64,000 bases of DNA from Candidatus Thalassarchaeaceae archaeon (lineage in GTDB: Archaea; Thermoplasmatota; Poseidoniia; Poseidoniales; Thalassarchaeaceae), in assembly GCA_029250605.1 (NCBI GenBank), contig JAQXEZ010000008.1, positions 62,001-126,000 on the forward strand, in the 5' to 3' direction. Both the position numbers and the translations under genes were made by a program. The notes under the pieces are model-generated. The model searched no databases, was not told the DNA's origin, and saw only the letters and a program-made list of their open reading frames with translations. Shown one piece after another: positions 1-8,136 of the stretch (position 1 is the stretch's first letter; each line of letters starts with the position of its first letter).

Positions 1-330
1 GATTACATCGACTTCGATGATTTCATGAAGGTTGAGATGAGAACGGGGAGGATTGTCTCCGTGGAGGACCACCCCAATGCGGACAAGCTTTTCGTGATCA
101 CAATCGATGAAGGAACAGACTCCACTAGAACTGTCTGTGCAGGTCTCAAGGGGCATTACGAGCCATCTGACTTGGAGGGTCTGAACGTTGTATTCGTAGC
201 TAATCTGGAGCCCAGGAAGCTCAGAGGGGTATTGTCTGAGGGGATGATCCTTGCTGCAGACGATGGTGAAGGCGGGGTCAAGGTTCTGACCACCGAGGGT
301 GATATCATATCTGGTTCGAGGGTCAGGTAA
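1..330 (+). CDS. tRNA-binding (EMAP II / MetRS C-terminal type) domain, 5'-truncated
   Basis: The frame is open from base 1 and ends at TAA 328-330, so the gene enters from outside the window; the ATG at 25 is probably internal. The residues around it (IDFDDFMKVEMRTGRI) match the start of the OB-fold tRNA-binding domain found at the C terminus of methionyl-tRNA synthetases and in free-standing Arc1p/EMAP-like proteins. Typical elements follow: a HPNADKLFV segment, an NLEPRKLRGVLSEGMILA segment and a short terminal strand. The domain binds tRNA non-specifically and helps the synthetase. Whether the missing part is MetRS itself or a separate small subunit cannot be told here. Confidence 0.85.
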   Translation, partial: DYIDFDDFMKVEMRTGRIVSVEDHPNADKLFVITIDEGTDSTRTVCAGLKGHYEPSDLEGLNVVFVANLEPRKLRGVLSEGMILAADDGEGGVKVLTTEGDIISGSRVR

Positions 331-441
331 GTCACAAGCACCTCTGCCTACGAACATCGATCATCCCGAGAGAAGGCAAAAGATGAGCATGACTGCCACA
401 AATAATTGTTTCATCATGGTTTAGGGGCTAAGTAGGGCAAA

Positions 442-951
442 TCAACTCTTTGTCCATACCGAGTATGTTGTCGCATGTTCATTGTGCTCATCCACTGTTG
501 TTTGCTCAATGACTGTCTCGGACCAATCCGATCTGTCCCATTTGGGGAAGGAAATGTCACCGCTACCACTGACGTGGACAGTAGTTACGTGGATCTCTTC
601 CACCCTGTCTAGGAACATCTCATAGATCTGCGATCCACCAATGACCCAGCACTCTTCACTGCCCTCTGCAAATGCAATCTCAATTGCCCTACCGACGTAT
701 AGGGCCGTGTCTGCTCCGTCAGCATTCCAGTTCGTATCCCTAGACATCACTATGTTGGCCCTCTCAGGAAGGGGCTTGAATTCATCAGGAAGCGAGTCCC
801 AGGTCCTCCTGCCCATGATTACTGAATTGAAACCGTCTCCCTCTGTAAGGGTCTTGAATCGCATCATGTCGCTCTTTAGTCGCCAAGGGAGCTCGCCTGA
901 GGAACCTATGTTCTCATCCTCGTCCATTGCGACGATCATTGCCATCTTCAT
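442..951 (-). CDS. folA: dihydrofolate reductase
   Basis: Reduces dihydrofolate to tetrahydrofolate with NADPH, regenerating the cofactor oxidised by thymidylate synthase. The 169-aa product has the DHFR hallmarks: AMDEDENIG near the N terminus, LPWRLKSDM with the catalytic acid Asp28 (equivalent to E. coli Asp27), the MGRRTW nucleotide-binding segment and VIGGSQIYE. The frame stays open upstream to an ATG at 999 inside thyA. The ATG at 951 is preferred because it gives the usual DHFR length and lies 7 bp after the thyA stop. It is the last gene of plsC-thyA-folA. A bacterial-type FolA beside ThyA in an archaeon suggests acquisition as a pair. Confidence 0.93.
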   Translation of the reverse strand: MKMAMIVAMDEDENIGSSGELPWRLKSDMMRFKTLTEGDGFNSVIMGRRTWDSLPDEFKPLPERANIVMSRDTNWNADGADTALYVGRAIEIAFAEGSEECWVIGGSQIYEMFLDRVEEIHVTTVHVSGSGDISFPKWDRSDWSETVIEQTTVDEHNEHATTYSVWTKS

Positions 952-958
952 GGTATCA

Positions 959-1753
959 CTATATGGAAATGGGGGCTGATATGTGAGGGTGGTGGTCATA
1001 TCCTTCGATAGTTATGTGCTCGTATCTGAATTCATCGATGTTGGAAATGGATGGGTCGAGTAGTAAAGTCGGAAGCTCCCGTGGCTCCCTCTCAATCTGC
1101 ATCTTAGCTTGCTCCATGTGATTGAGATAGAGGTGACAGTCACCGCCAGTCCAAACGAACTCACCGGGCTCCAGCCCACATACCTGGGCAATCATGCAGG
1201 TTAGGAGGCTATACGATGATATGTTGAATGGCACACCTAGGAAAGCATCGGCACTCCTCTGATATAGATTGCAGGACAACTTCCCCTCATTCACATAGAA
1301 CTGGAAGAAGGCATGGCATGGCATCAGCGCCATCTCTTCCAATTCCCCTACATTCCATGCAGAAACGATGATCCTTCTACTTCGAGGGTTGTTCTTTATC
1401 AGATCTATTGCGCCTTCGATTTGGTCAATGGCCTTACCATCATTTGACTCCCAGAACCTCCATTGCTTTCCGTAAACCGGCCCGAGATCACCATTTTCAT
1501 CTGCCCACTCATTCCAGATTCTTACATTGTTCTCCTTCAGGTATGCTATATTGGTCTCTCCTGAGAGGAACCAAAGCAACTCATGAATTACACTGGGCCA
1601 GTGGACCTTCTTCGTGGTAACAGCTGGAAAACTCTCAGATAGATCGAACCTCATTTGATGCCCAAATACGGAAACTGTCCCGGTCCCAGTCCTATCGCCT
1701 TTGGCTGCGCCCTCATCGAGAATCCTCCTCAGTAGATCGAGATACTGCTCCAT
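959..1753 (-). CDS. thyA: thymidylate synthase, ThyA type
   Basis: Methylates dUMP to dTMP using methylene-tetrahydrofolate and releases dihydrofolate, so it needs DHFR, which is encoded immediately downstream. The 264-aa product has the same length as E. coli ThyA. It shows [12 protein letters not shown] near the N terminus, the catalytic Cys146 in [11 protein letters not shown], the [13 protein letters not shown] segment and [10 protein letters not shown]. Start ATG 1753; stop TAG 961-959. Many archaea use flavin-dependent ThyX or an archaeal type instead, so this is a bacterial-like copy. Base composition here is noticeably GC-richer than in many other parts of the window. Confidence 0.97.
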   Translation of the reverse strand: MEQYLDLLRRILDEGAAKGDRTGTGTVSVFGHQMRFDLSESFPAVTTKKVHWPSVIHELLWFLSGETNIAYLKENNVRIWNEWADENGDLGPVYGKQWRFWESNDGKAIDQIEGAIDLIKNNPRSRRIIVSAWNVGELEEMALMPCHAFFQFYVNEGKLSCNLYQRSADAFLGVPFNISSYSLLTCMIAQVCGLEPGEFVWTGGDCHLYLNHMEQAKMQIEREPRELPTLLLDPSISNIDEFRYEHITIEGYDHHPHISAPISI

Positions 1754-1794
1754 GTACCATACACGGTGCGAGCAGGTAGTCCATCAAGAATGCG

Positions 1795-2571
1795 CTAAGG
1801 GGCGCCCCTCATTTTCTGGGTCTCAATAAACTGATCCGCGAATTTCCTGTAAAGGGACCTCATGGCATCCTGCCTCTGCGCGATTCCTTGCTCCGCCACC
1901 CCCACCACCCAGTTATCGTCGATTCCTCCGCCTTCTGGGTGTTGTGCCCACTCAGCGAATGTAATGGGATCATCAACAATCAACTCGATCCTCTTCCATG
2001 GCTTGGGGAATTTACTTCCCTGTGGCATGAAGTCTCTCGCCCCAATCGACATGGTAACCGGAACAACTGGGACATTGGGGAATCTCGCTGCAAGCCTTGC
2101 GAAACCAGTCTTTGCCGGTTGAAGCAGCGGGGGGCTCTCTCTCCTGGATCTGGTTCCCTCGGGAAACACTCCCAGACAACGTCCACTCTGGATCACATCA
2201 ACTGCCCTAGCCAAGGCATCCCTCCCGCCATGTTCTCTGAAGGTCTCGATCTGTCCGGTCGAGATCATAACAAATCTGGTGGGTTGCCTTTCGAAATGCC
2301 CTTCCTTGGCCATGAAATGAATTGGCCTCTGGGATGCGAGGATCTTGATGAAAGGGTCCAGATTTCCCAGATGGTTACCACAGAAAATTGCCGCTCCCTC
2401 CATCGGGACCTTGTGCGCCCCTCTGATATGCACATTTGTTATTGACCTCAGTATTGCCGGGACATACTTCTCAAGGAATCTGTAAATTAGTGGTGTAGAG
2501 AAACCCTCACCAGTTCCTTCTAGCCCGACCCAAGAAGAAATCTTCTCCAGCGACCCATCGGAAAGACCCAT
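1795..2571 (-). CDS. plsC: 1-acyl-glycerol-3-phosphate acyltransferase (PlsC family)
   Basis: Family members transfer a fatty acyl chain to lysophosphatidate at the membrane. The 258-aa protein has the catalytic NHx4D motif as NHLGNLD (about residues 66-72) and the substrate-binding FPEGTRSR motif (about residues 137-144), followed by PVVPVTM. These are the diagnostic blocks of the family. It starts at ATG 2571 and is the first gene of a same-strand run with thyA and folA (41 bp gap). Canonical archaeal ether lipids need no acyltransferase, so its presence is notable. The real acyl acceptor cannot be read from sequence. Confidence 0.88.
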   Translation of the reverse strand: MGLSDGSLEKISSWVGLEGTGEGFSTPLIYRFLEKYVPAILRSITNVHIRGAHKVPMEGAAIFCGNHLGNLDPFIKILASQRPIHFMAKEGHFERQPTRFVMISTGQIETFREHGGRDALARAVDVIQSGRCLGVFPEGTRSRRESPPLLQPAKTGFARLAARFPNVPVVPVTMSIGARDFMPQGSKFPKPWKRIELIVDDPITFAEWAQHPEGGGIDDNWVVGVAEQGIAQRQDAMRSLYRKFADQFIETQKMRGAP

Positions 2572-2646
2572 GCCCCCCGCCAGTAGTACCCTGTTTCATA
2601 GTTTACAGTTGAATACGTTGAATAAGCAAAACAATCAGAGAGTGCT

Positions 2647-3771
2647 ATGGAGGGGAAATTGCAAACACTGCTTGTTTCTGCATTGCTTTTCATACCACTT
2701 ATTGCTCCTACAATTGCAGGTGAATGGGGCACCGATACTTGGCTCTCAAGCGTAATTTCTGAAGAACGTCTGGCTAGCGGTGATGAGTTCGGATGCCAAG
2801 GCTATGAGGGCATAGTGACGATCGATGAGCCATGGGTCATTGCTGCATGCAAGGAATACCTCGAAGGGCAAACAAACGCCTCAAGATGGGGAAATAGCCC
2901 CATTTCATTCGGAATAGATTCAGATGTCATTAACGCCGAATTGGGAGCCTCTCTGAAAAACTCCGGATTTCAGATCGTTGGTGACATGGTCGAAGAGGCT
3001 CCCGAAGGCCTGTCTATTGCAAATAGGAATGGTGCCAGTCTGGAGAAGGGAGTAGCCGATAAATCACTGATTGAATCGGCTGAGGAGGACTCCCTAGTAA
3101 GCGTTCACTGGAGGGCTCGAATCGGCGATCTACGTGTCCGCGAGGACAAGGAGGTCATTTCCTGGATCGAGCAGCAACCGGTTTGGTTCACAACTTGGGG
3201 GGAGTGGCATAATCACAGAGAATCGGGAATCTCGACTACGGCGTTTGTGAATGGCTCTACAATTACTATCGATTCATCCCCCCAGCAAGTCGGAACGGGC
3301 ACTTGGTCAGTTCCCGGTACTGTGATGATCGCATTCGAATCCACTGTGGCAGATGTGTCTGATTCCGAGGGAAAATCTCTGCCATTGCTTACTGGAAACG
3401 AACGCAAACTCGTTATTGGGTGGCGTCACGTTGAGGGGGGAATTATAGTAACCCAATATCCCCATTCAACGGTAATTGTTGAACTCGAAACTAGTACCGA
3501 TATTGTTGAAACTACTCCGATGGCCACATTCAACGACCTCGACTATTCGATTACGATCGTCGGTCACCACACAACTAATCTTTTCAGGTGGACTCAGGAT
3601 TTCTCTGGTACGGAACTAACCTTCACGTGGTTGGTCGAGAGGCCAACTGACGACGTAGTCGGTTGGAAATTGCCCCTTTTCGCTCTAACGATGCTCATTG
3701 CCGTTCCACTTTCGATAGTTTTTCTACTTAGAAACGACCAATTCTGGGGTTCTAGAGTTCAGGACCACTAA
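2647..3771 (+). CDS. secreted, C-terminally membrane-anchored protein of unknown function
   Basis: No family recognised. The 374-aa product has a signal peptide (residues about 1-25, ending near PTIAG), a long extracytoplasmic region and one C-terminal membrane segment (LPLFALTMLIAVPLSIVFLL) followed by a short charged tail. It contains two cysteines in its first 70 residues (EFGCQG and AACKEY) that could form a disulfide. It is transcribed divergently from plsC across about 75 bp, and its 3' end overlaps the convergent gene at 3752 by 20 bp. It probably sits on the cell surface facing outward. Confidence 0.75.
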   Translation: MEGKLQTLLVSALLFIPLIAPTIAGEWGTDTWLSSVISEERLASGDEFGCQGYEGIVTIDEPWVIAACKEYLEGQTNASRWGNSPISFGIDSDVINAELGASLKNSGFQIVGDMVEEAPEGLSIANRNGASLEKGVADKSLIESAEEDSLVSVHWRARIGDLRVREDKEVISWIEQQPVWFTTWGEWHNHRESGISTTAFVNGSTITIDSSPQQVGTGTWSVPGTVMIAFESTVADVSDSEGKSLPLLTGNERKLVIGWRHVEGGIIVTQYPHSTVIVELETSTDIVETTPMATFNDLDYSITIVGHHTTNLFRWTQDFSGTELTFTWLVERPTDDVVGWKLPLFALTMLIAVPLSIVFLLRNDQFWGSRVQDH

Positions 3772-4852
3772 TCAAAGGCCCTTCGATTTCCACGCCTTCA
3801 CGAATCATTCGGGATACTATTCTCCCCACTGCTTCGGGAGAAAGTGCTTCAGGGGGGTGAACTCCCGGTGGAAGCATATTGGGATCGTTGAGCCACTCTT
3901 CGACACAGCATATTGTCACTAGACCCGTGGCTCTAGCCATTGAATGCCCATCATCGCCACCGTGATCCTGCACGCGCCAAGTCATTATCCTCCCATCATG
4001 GCTCTCTGCAGTAACCTCCATCCAGGTGAACTCAGGTATTTTTTCGTTGTACTGCCATTCGGTTGTGAGGCTCTGAATATCTAATTTCCCAGACTCTCTC
4101 TGATCAATGAACCTTTGAATGTGCCCGGGCCACCTAACGGTATACTCGGAAAGGTCCACTGCGGGAATTGTGGTTAGGACGCTCCTAAGACCATCTGTCA
4201 GGAAGGCTTCCATTTTTCCTTTCTCGGGCACTTCTATCTCGTGCCTCTCTGAGAGTGCCGGCAACGTCACTAGCTCAGAATCTCTGATTACCCTAGCAGG
4301 CCTAGTATACTCAGCTACTACGTCAATTGGTGAAAATGGTGCCATGTAGTTCCAACCCTCCGTGGGACCCGTTGGATTGCCCCCGACTCTCACTTCTCCA
4401 TTCTTCAACGCCCCCATCTCCCGGTAAGCCAACGAAAGAAGCATATTGGATAGGCCAGGTGCTATTCCTGTATCCCACAGGATTGTTGCTCCGTATTCCT
4501 TGGCCTTCTCATCATCTCTGTCAGGCGTGAACTCGCTGAAACTTAGGTCAACGGTCCTCCATGGCAACTCTGCAAGTGATGTTGTGCTTGAATGCCCGAT
4601 GTCACCAGGTAGCATATTGACCACTATGTCACTATCCGGTTCGAATGTAATGCCATCCCGTGAGTATACTAGTTCCAGCATCAGATCTATAGGGTCTTCA
4701 TCGAGTTCTAGATGATGAATTTCGATACCTGGAACCCCCATAACACGATGTGGTTGGGGGTCGTAGGCATGGACAGTAAAACCTGACTCTGCAAATTTCC
4801 TAGCTACATAGGAACCTACTAGTCCTACTCCGAAGCAGTGTATGGCGCCCAC
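3752..4852 (-). CDS. saccharopine dehydrogenase-like NAD(P)-dependent oxidoreductase
   Basis: The 366-aa protein opens with a Rossmann nucleotide-binding site (CFGVGLVGSYVARKF). It has the layout of the saccharopine dehydrogenase / lysine 6-dehydrogenase / carboxynorspermidine dehydrogenase superfamily: a conserved DTGIAPGLSNML segment near residue 130, then a mixed alpha-beta substrate domain with GHIQRF and a C-terminal helical part. The reaction in this organism is unknown; candidates are lysine or polyamine metabolism. It is divergent from trpS (87 bp between the chosen starts) and convergent with the preceding secreted protein. Confidence 0.75.
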   Translation of the reverse strand: MGAIHCFGVGLVGSYVARKFAESGFTVHAYDPQPHRVMGVPGIEIHHLELDEDPIDLMLELVYSRDGITFEPDSDIVVNMLPGDIGHSSTTSLAELPWRTVDLSFSEFTPDRDDEKAKEYGATILWDTGIAPGLSNMLLSLAYREMGALKNGEVRVGGNPTGPTEGWNYMAPFSPIDVVAEYTRPARVIRDSELVTLPALSERHEIEVPEKGKMEAFLTDGLRSVLTTIPAVDLSEYTVRWPGHIQRFIDQRESGKLDIQSLTTEWQYNEKIPEFTWMEVTAESHDGRIMTWRVQDHGGDDGHSMARATGLVTICCVEEWLNDPNMLPPGVHPPEALSPEAVGRIVSRMIREGVEIEGPLISGPEL

Positions 4853-4939
4853 ACCTTTCGGGGTACGGCGGTGTTATTCGTTGTAACTGTCCGCAAATTT
4901 TTGCACTACTATTAGCGATGCCTTGATTGGGTGCAATAC

Positions 4940-6334
4940 ATGCCGCATTACATGGATAAGGCCGGAAGGATAGACCCCTGGTCATCTGAGCAATCAACTG
5001 ACTATGACCGAATTGTCAGCCAGTTTGGGTTGTCTTCTGTTAATCCAGACTCCTTGCCAAATCCGGGGATGCTCCATCGTAGAGGCATAGTTTTCGGACA
5101 CAGGGATCTCGATGTTGTAGTTGATTGCATGAGTGTCGGAGACCCATTCGGCGTCCTTACTGGCTTGATGCCAAGTGGACGGATGCATTTAGGGCATAGC
5201 ATGGTAATTGATCAAGTTCGATGGTTTCAGGAACAAGGTGCGGATGTCACGGTTGCTGTTGCCGACCTAGAGGCCCTTGCAACCCGTGGCACTTCACTTG
5301 CAGAGGGTCGTGAGACTGCATTACGTGAATACGTACTCAACTATGCCGCATTGGGGCTTGATCCAGACAACACTAGTGTATACTTTCAGAGCAGTAGGCC
5401 AGCTGTTCAGAGGCTGGCCTTCACTCTAGGCCAGAGAACAAATCTTTCTGAATTCGAGGCGATCTACGGGTTTAACGGTGAGACAAATCTAGCCCATGTC
5501 CAAGCGCCTCTCGTACAAGTCGGTGACATAGTACACCCGCAGATGGATGAGTACGGCGGCCTGCGGCCAATCGTTGTTCCAGTAGGTGTTGATCAGGACC
5601 CACACCTGAGACTGACTAGGGACATTACTCAGAAGAGTAACTGGTTCAACGTAAAGCAAAGAAAGTCCGGAGGACTGACAGTCGCACTCTCTATTCAAGA
5701 TGGCAATCGTTCAGATCTAGGAGTCACAGATTCAGGCAAGGTTGACATGGTTTCGAGAAAGTCTATGATGGCAAATCTAGAATCTTCAATAATCGATCTG
5801 GGATTCTCCGATGTAAAATCAAACCCCAAGCACGGAACTATTGAGATTCCCGCTGCAACATCAGCCGACAAATTCCGAATTAGAATGAAGTTGCTCTCAA
5901 AGGAGAGGAAGATGGGTGGTATGGGACTCTTGCCACCATGCTCAACATACCATAGATTTGCTGTAGGTATGACTGGTGATAAGATGTCATCTTCAAAACC
6001 GGAAAGTACGATTTTCATGGACGATGACGTAGGAGTCATGACGAAGAAGGTCAAGAGGGCGATTAGTGGCGGGCAGCCTACAGTCGAGGAACATCGTAGG
6101 CACGGTGGCGATGTATCCAAGGACGTAGCATTCCAATACTTACAATTCTTCTTTGAAGACGATGACAAAGCATTGCATGAGATTCAGGCCGAATACGAAA
6201 GTGGCAGATTACTGGCTGGTGAGATAAAGCAACTATGTATCGATAGCGCTACCGCGTGGTTGTCCGAACTCTCGGAGAAGAGGGCCCAGTGGGAAGATAG
6301 AGTGGACGAGTTCCTGGCACCCGATGCAATCTAG
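4940..6334 (+). CDS. trpS: tryptophanyl-tRNA synthetase
   Basis: Charges tRNA-Trp. It is a class I synthetase with the HIGH motif as SGRMHLGHSM and the KMSKS motif as DKMSSSKPES. The core has the features of archaeal/eukaryotic TrpRS: PIVVPVGVDQDPHLRLTRDI and FQYLQFFFEDDD near the C terminus. The frame is open from a GTG at 4931; ATGs at 4940 (chosen) and 4952 are alternatives, and all lie before the DPWSSE block typical of archaeal TrpRS N termini. Length is about 464 aa. Its last 4 bp overlap the convergent ZPR1 gene. Confidence 0.93.
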   Translation: MPHYMDKAGRIDPWSSEQSTDYDRIVSQFGLSSVNPDSLPNPGMLHRRGIVFGHRDLDVVVDCMSVGDPFGVLTGLMPSGRMHLGHSMVIDQVRWFQEQGADVTVAVADLEALATRGTSLAEGRETALREYVLNYAALGLDPDNTSVYFQSSRPAVQRLAFTLGQRTNLSEFEAIYGFNGETNLAHVQAPLVQVGDIVHPQMDEYGGLRPIVVPVGVDQDPHLRLTRDITQKSNWFNVKQRKSGGLTVALSIQDGNRSDLGVTDSGKVDMVSRKSMMANLESSIIDLGFSDVKSNPKHGTIEIPAATSADKFRIRMKLLSKERKMGGMGLLPPCSTYHRFAVGMTGDKMSSSKPESTIFMDDDVGVMTKKVKRAISGGQPTVEEHRRHGGDVSKDVAFQYLQFFFEDDDKALHEIQAEYESGRLLAGEIKQLCIDSATAWLSELSEKRAQWEDRVDEFLAPDAI

Positions 6335-6906
6335 CTTAGATCGAATACTGGAATCTCGGGGCCTGTTTCCAAGCCCTCGCTCTCGGCATCATTCAATTCC
6401 CTCGATTTCGCTTCACCATGGATAATCTGGCTCCTACCACGGGGATCAAGTAATTCTACACTGATCTCCCCCTTGCCCTCTTTAGCATGATGCAATCTTT
6501 CCAAGATTTGCATAGCAATTTCTCCCTCCTTACCATCATCACCTCGAATTATCGTCCCGATTGCATTTTCAAATCGATTTATCACACCTTCTATGTTTGT
6601 CACGTATCCACTAGATGAACCACCGGGGGAGACTTCAAGGTCTAGCTCTGGAATCCTTATGGTGCACGATGATGATCTTACTACTCTCACCATCATCTTT
6701 TGTTCATTATCGACAACCAGAGATGAAAATCCAGGTTTTTCCCCATCTGATGGAATAAAATCCGTGTGCTTCCAACCGCAAGATGAACACAAGACGGTAA
6801 TCTGCGTATGTTCTCCGAAATATGGGATTTCAGAGTTCATTGCTAGCATGGTCAAAGTCTCCCCTTCCTCACATTGCGGACAGGGCGCGTCTACCTCGCT
6901 CTGCAT
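6331..6906 (-). CDS. ZPR1-type zinc finger protein
   Basis: The 191-aa protein begins with a four-cysteine zinc finger, CPQCEEG and then CSSCGWKHTD about 25 residues later, followed by a beta-rich domain. This is the arrangement of one ZPR1 repeat; eukaryotic ZPR1 has two and binds eEF1A, archaeal versions have one. The RSSSCTIRIPELDLEVSPG stretch after the finger is typical of the family. A role in folding or handling of the translation elongation factor is inferred from the eukaryotic protein. It lies 2 bp downstream of the sepF-like gene on the same strand, so the two are probably co-transcribed. Confidence 0.85.
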   Translation of the reverse strand: MQSEVDAPCPQCEEGETLTMLAMNSEIPYFGEHTQITVLCSSCGWKHTDFIPSDGEKPGFSSLVVDNEQKMMVRVVRSSSCTIRIPELDLEVSPGGSSSGYVTNIEGVINRFENAIGTIIRGDDGKEGEIAMQILERLHHAKEGKGEISVELLDPRGRSQIIHGEAKSRELNDAESEGLETGPEIPVFDLS

Positions 6907-6908
6907 GA

Positions 6909-7262
6909 TTACTTCACTCTCGCACTATCGAAAGAAGGTGGTAGTAGGAGCAGTCTTGCATTACCCAGGCGTACCAGTTGTCCACGCATGTCACCTTCCA
7001 CAAACTCCTGGATTCTACCAACTGCCAATTGCAATTCCATGTCTCTCGTCATCAAATCAGTCATTTCTACGATTACGATATCCCCATCGGATATCCAATC
7101 CATAAGTTGAGCTATACCCGTAACATCCTCCAGTAAGGCCCTATGAACTATCACATCGCTCTGGGCTCGGGGAACAGGAGCATGCGGGAACTTCATTCCT
7201 AAGTCGTGATAAGGTTCACCGGGCTCAATACTGCCGTTGCTCTGATCAGAAATACTTGGCAT
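6909..7262 (-). CDS. sepF: SepF-like cell division protein (start uncertain)
   Basis: The last 85 or so residues have the SepF core: SDVIVHRALLEDVTGIAQLM, then GDIVIVEMTDL, a middle helix and a final beta strand GNARLLLLPPSF. Archaeal SepF anchors FtsZ to the membrane. The frame is open to 7433, but that start would leave only 17 bp to the divergent proteasome ATG. The ATG at 7262 (117 aa) is chosen to leave room for both promoters; starts at 7397 or 7196 are also possible. Archaeal SepF normally carries an N-terminal membrane-binding helix, which is not obvious here. The longer form would include a CRNC pair. Confidence 0.7.
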   Translation of the reverse strand: MPSISDQSNGSIEPGEPYHDLGMKFPHAPVPRAQSDVIVHRALLEDVTGIAQLMDWISDGDIVIVEMTDLMTRDMELQLAVGRIQEFVEGDMRGQLVRLGNARLLLLPPSFDSARVK

Positions 7263-7450
7263 TTCAACCCATTTAGGGCCTTTGTCGTCCGAACGCACGC
7301 AGTTACGACATTCATTTGACGCTTCATACCTTCTACTTTGACGAAATATATCTGGCCATTGTAATACATTTTCTCGCAGCCCCACCCCCCGTCGCATTGA
7401 TAAGGGGTCGATTTTAGTCAATATCACTGGCAACTCCGCCGGTGATTAGT

Positions 7451-8077
7451 ATGGACGCAACATCTACCGCAATCAAGACTGGCACCAGCACAGTTGGCAT
7501 TACTTACGATGGTGGGGTAGTTGTTGGTGCAGACCACAGGGCAACAATGGGTCATTTCATCGCGAATAAATCCGTTCAAAAACTATTCAGGATATCTGAC
7601 AACATTGCACTGACTACAGCGGGTCTTGTTGGACACGCCCAATCCCTCTCCAGAGTCCTTGCCGCAGAGTTGAAGTTGTACGAACTAAAGAGGGATGCAC
7701 ATATGACCGTTAAGGGAGCAGCGACATTCACTGCAAACATTCTCTCCGGCAGACCACACTACGTCCAGCTGCTAATTGTGGGGGTCGATCCCTCTGGTTC
7801 AAGCGTCTATAGTATCGACTCGGCTGGAGGATCAATCCCCGATGTCTACTGTGCAACAGGATCAGGAAGCCCATACATGTACGGGGTACTAGAGGATCAA
7901 TTCAAGGAGGGGATGTCCAAACAGCAGGCCTTGTCCGTTGCTGCAAAGGCTCTCCTAGCATCTGCTCAGAGAGATGCAGCAAGTGGAAATGGAATGGATC
8001 TAGCCTTTATTACCAAAGAAGACGGGTTCACCCAACTATCCGAAGAGGAAGTCAGCGAGCTTCTCTCTTCGCTTTGA
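7451..8077 (+). CDS. psmB: 20S proteasome beta subunit
   Basis: Catalytic subunit of the archaeal 20S proteasome. The precursor has an 11-residue propeptide and then the mature N terminus TSTVGI, so the nucleophile Thr1 is residue 12. Asp17 (GADHRATMG) and Lys33 (NKSVQKLF) of the mature numbering are at residues 28 and 44, exactly where expected. GSGSPYMYGVLED and the AQRDAASGNGMDLAFI block near the end are also typical. The start is ATG 7451; a GTG at 7442 is in frame but not needed. The gene stands next to FttA on the same strand. Confidence 0.97.
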   Translation: MDATSTAIKTGTSTVGITYDGGVVVGADHRATMGHFIANKSVQKLFRISDNIALTTAGLVGHAQSLSRVLAAELKLYELKRDAHMTVKGAATFTANILSGRPHYVQLLIVGVDPSGSSVYSIDSAGGSIPDVYCATGSGSPYMYGVLEDQFKEGMSKQQALSVAAKALLASAQRDAASGNGMDLAFITKEDGFTQLSEEEVSELLSSL

Positions 8078-8136
8078 TTACATTCCCGGCCTAGCGCCGA
8101 CTTGGCCAAGTTGCCTGTGGAAAAGAGGAGAATACT

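Noticed and set aside
7263..7433. Long form of the SepF-like protein from 7433
   Set aside because: It would leave 17 bp for two divergent promoters. The CRNC pair in it might still be real, so the choice of start is uncertain rather than settled.
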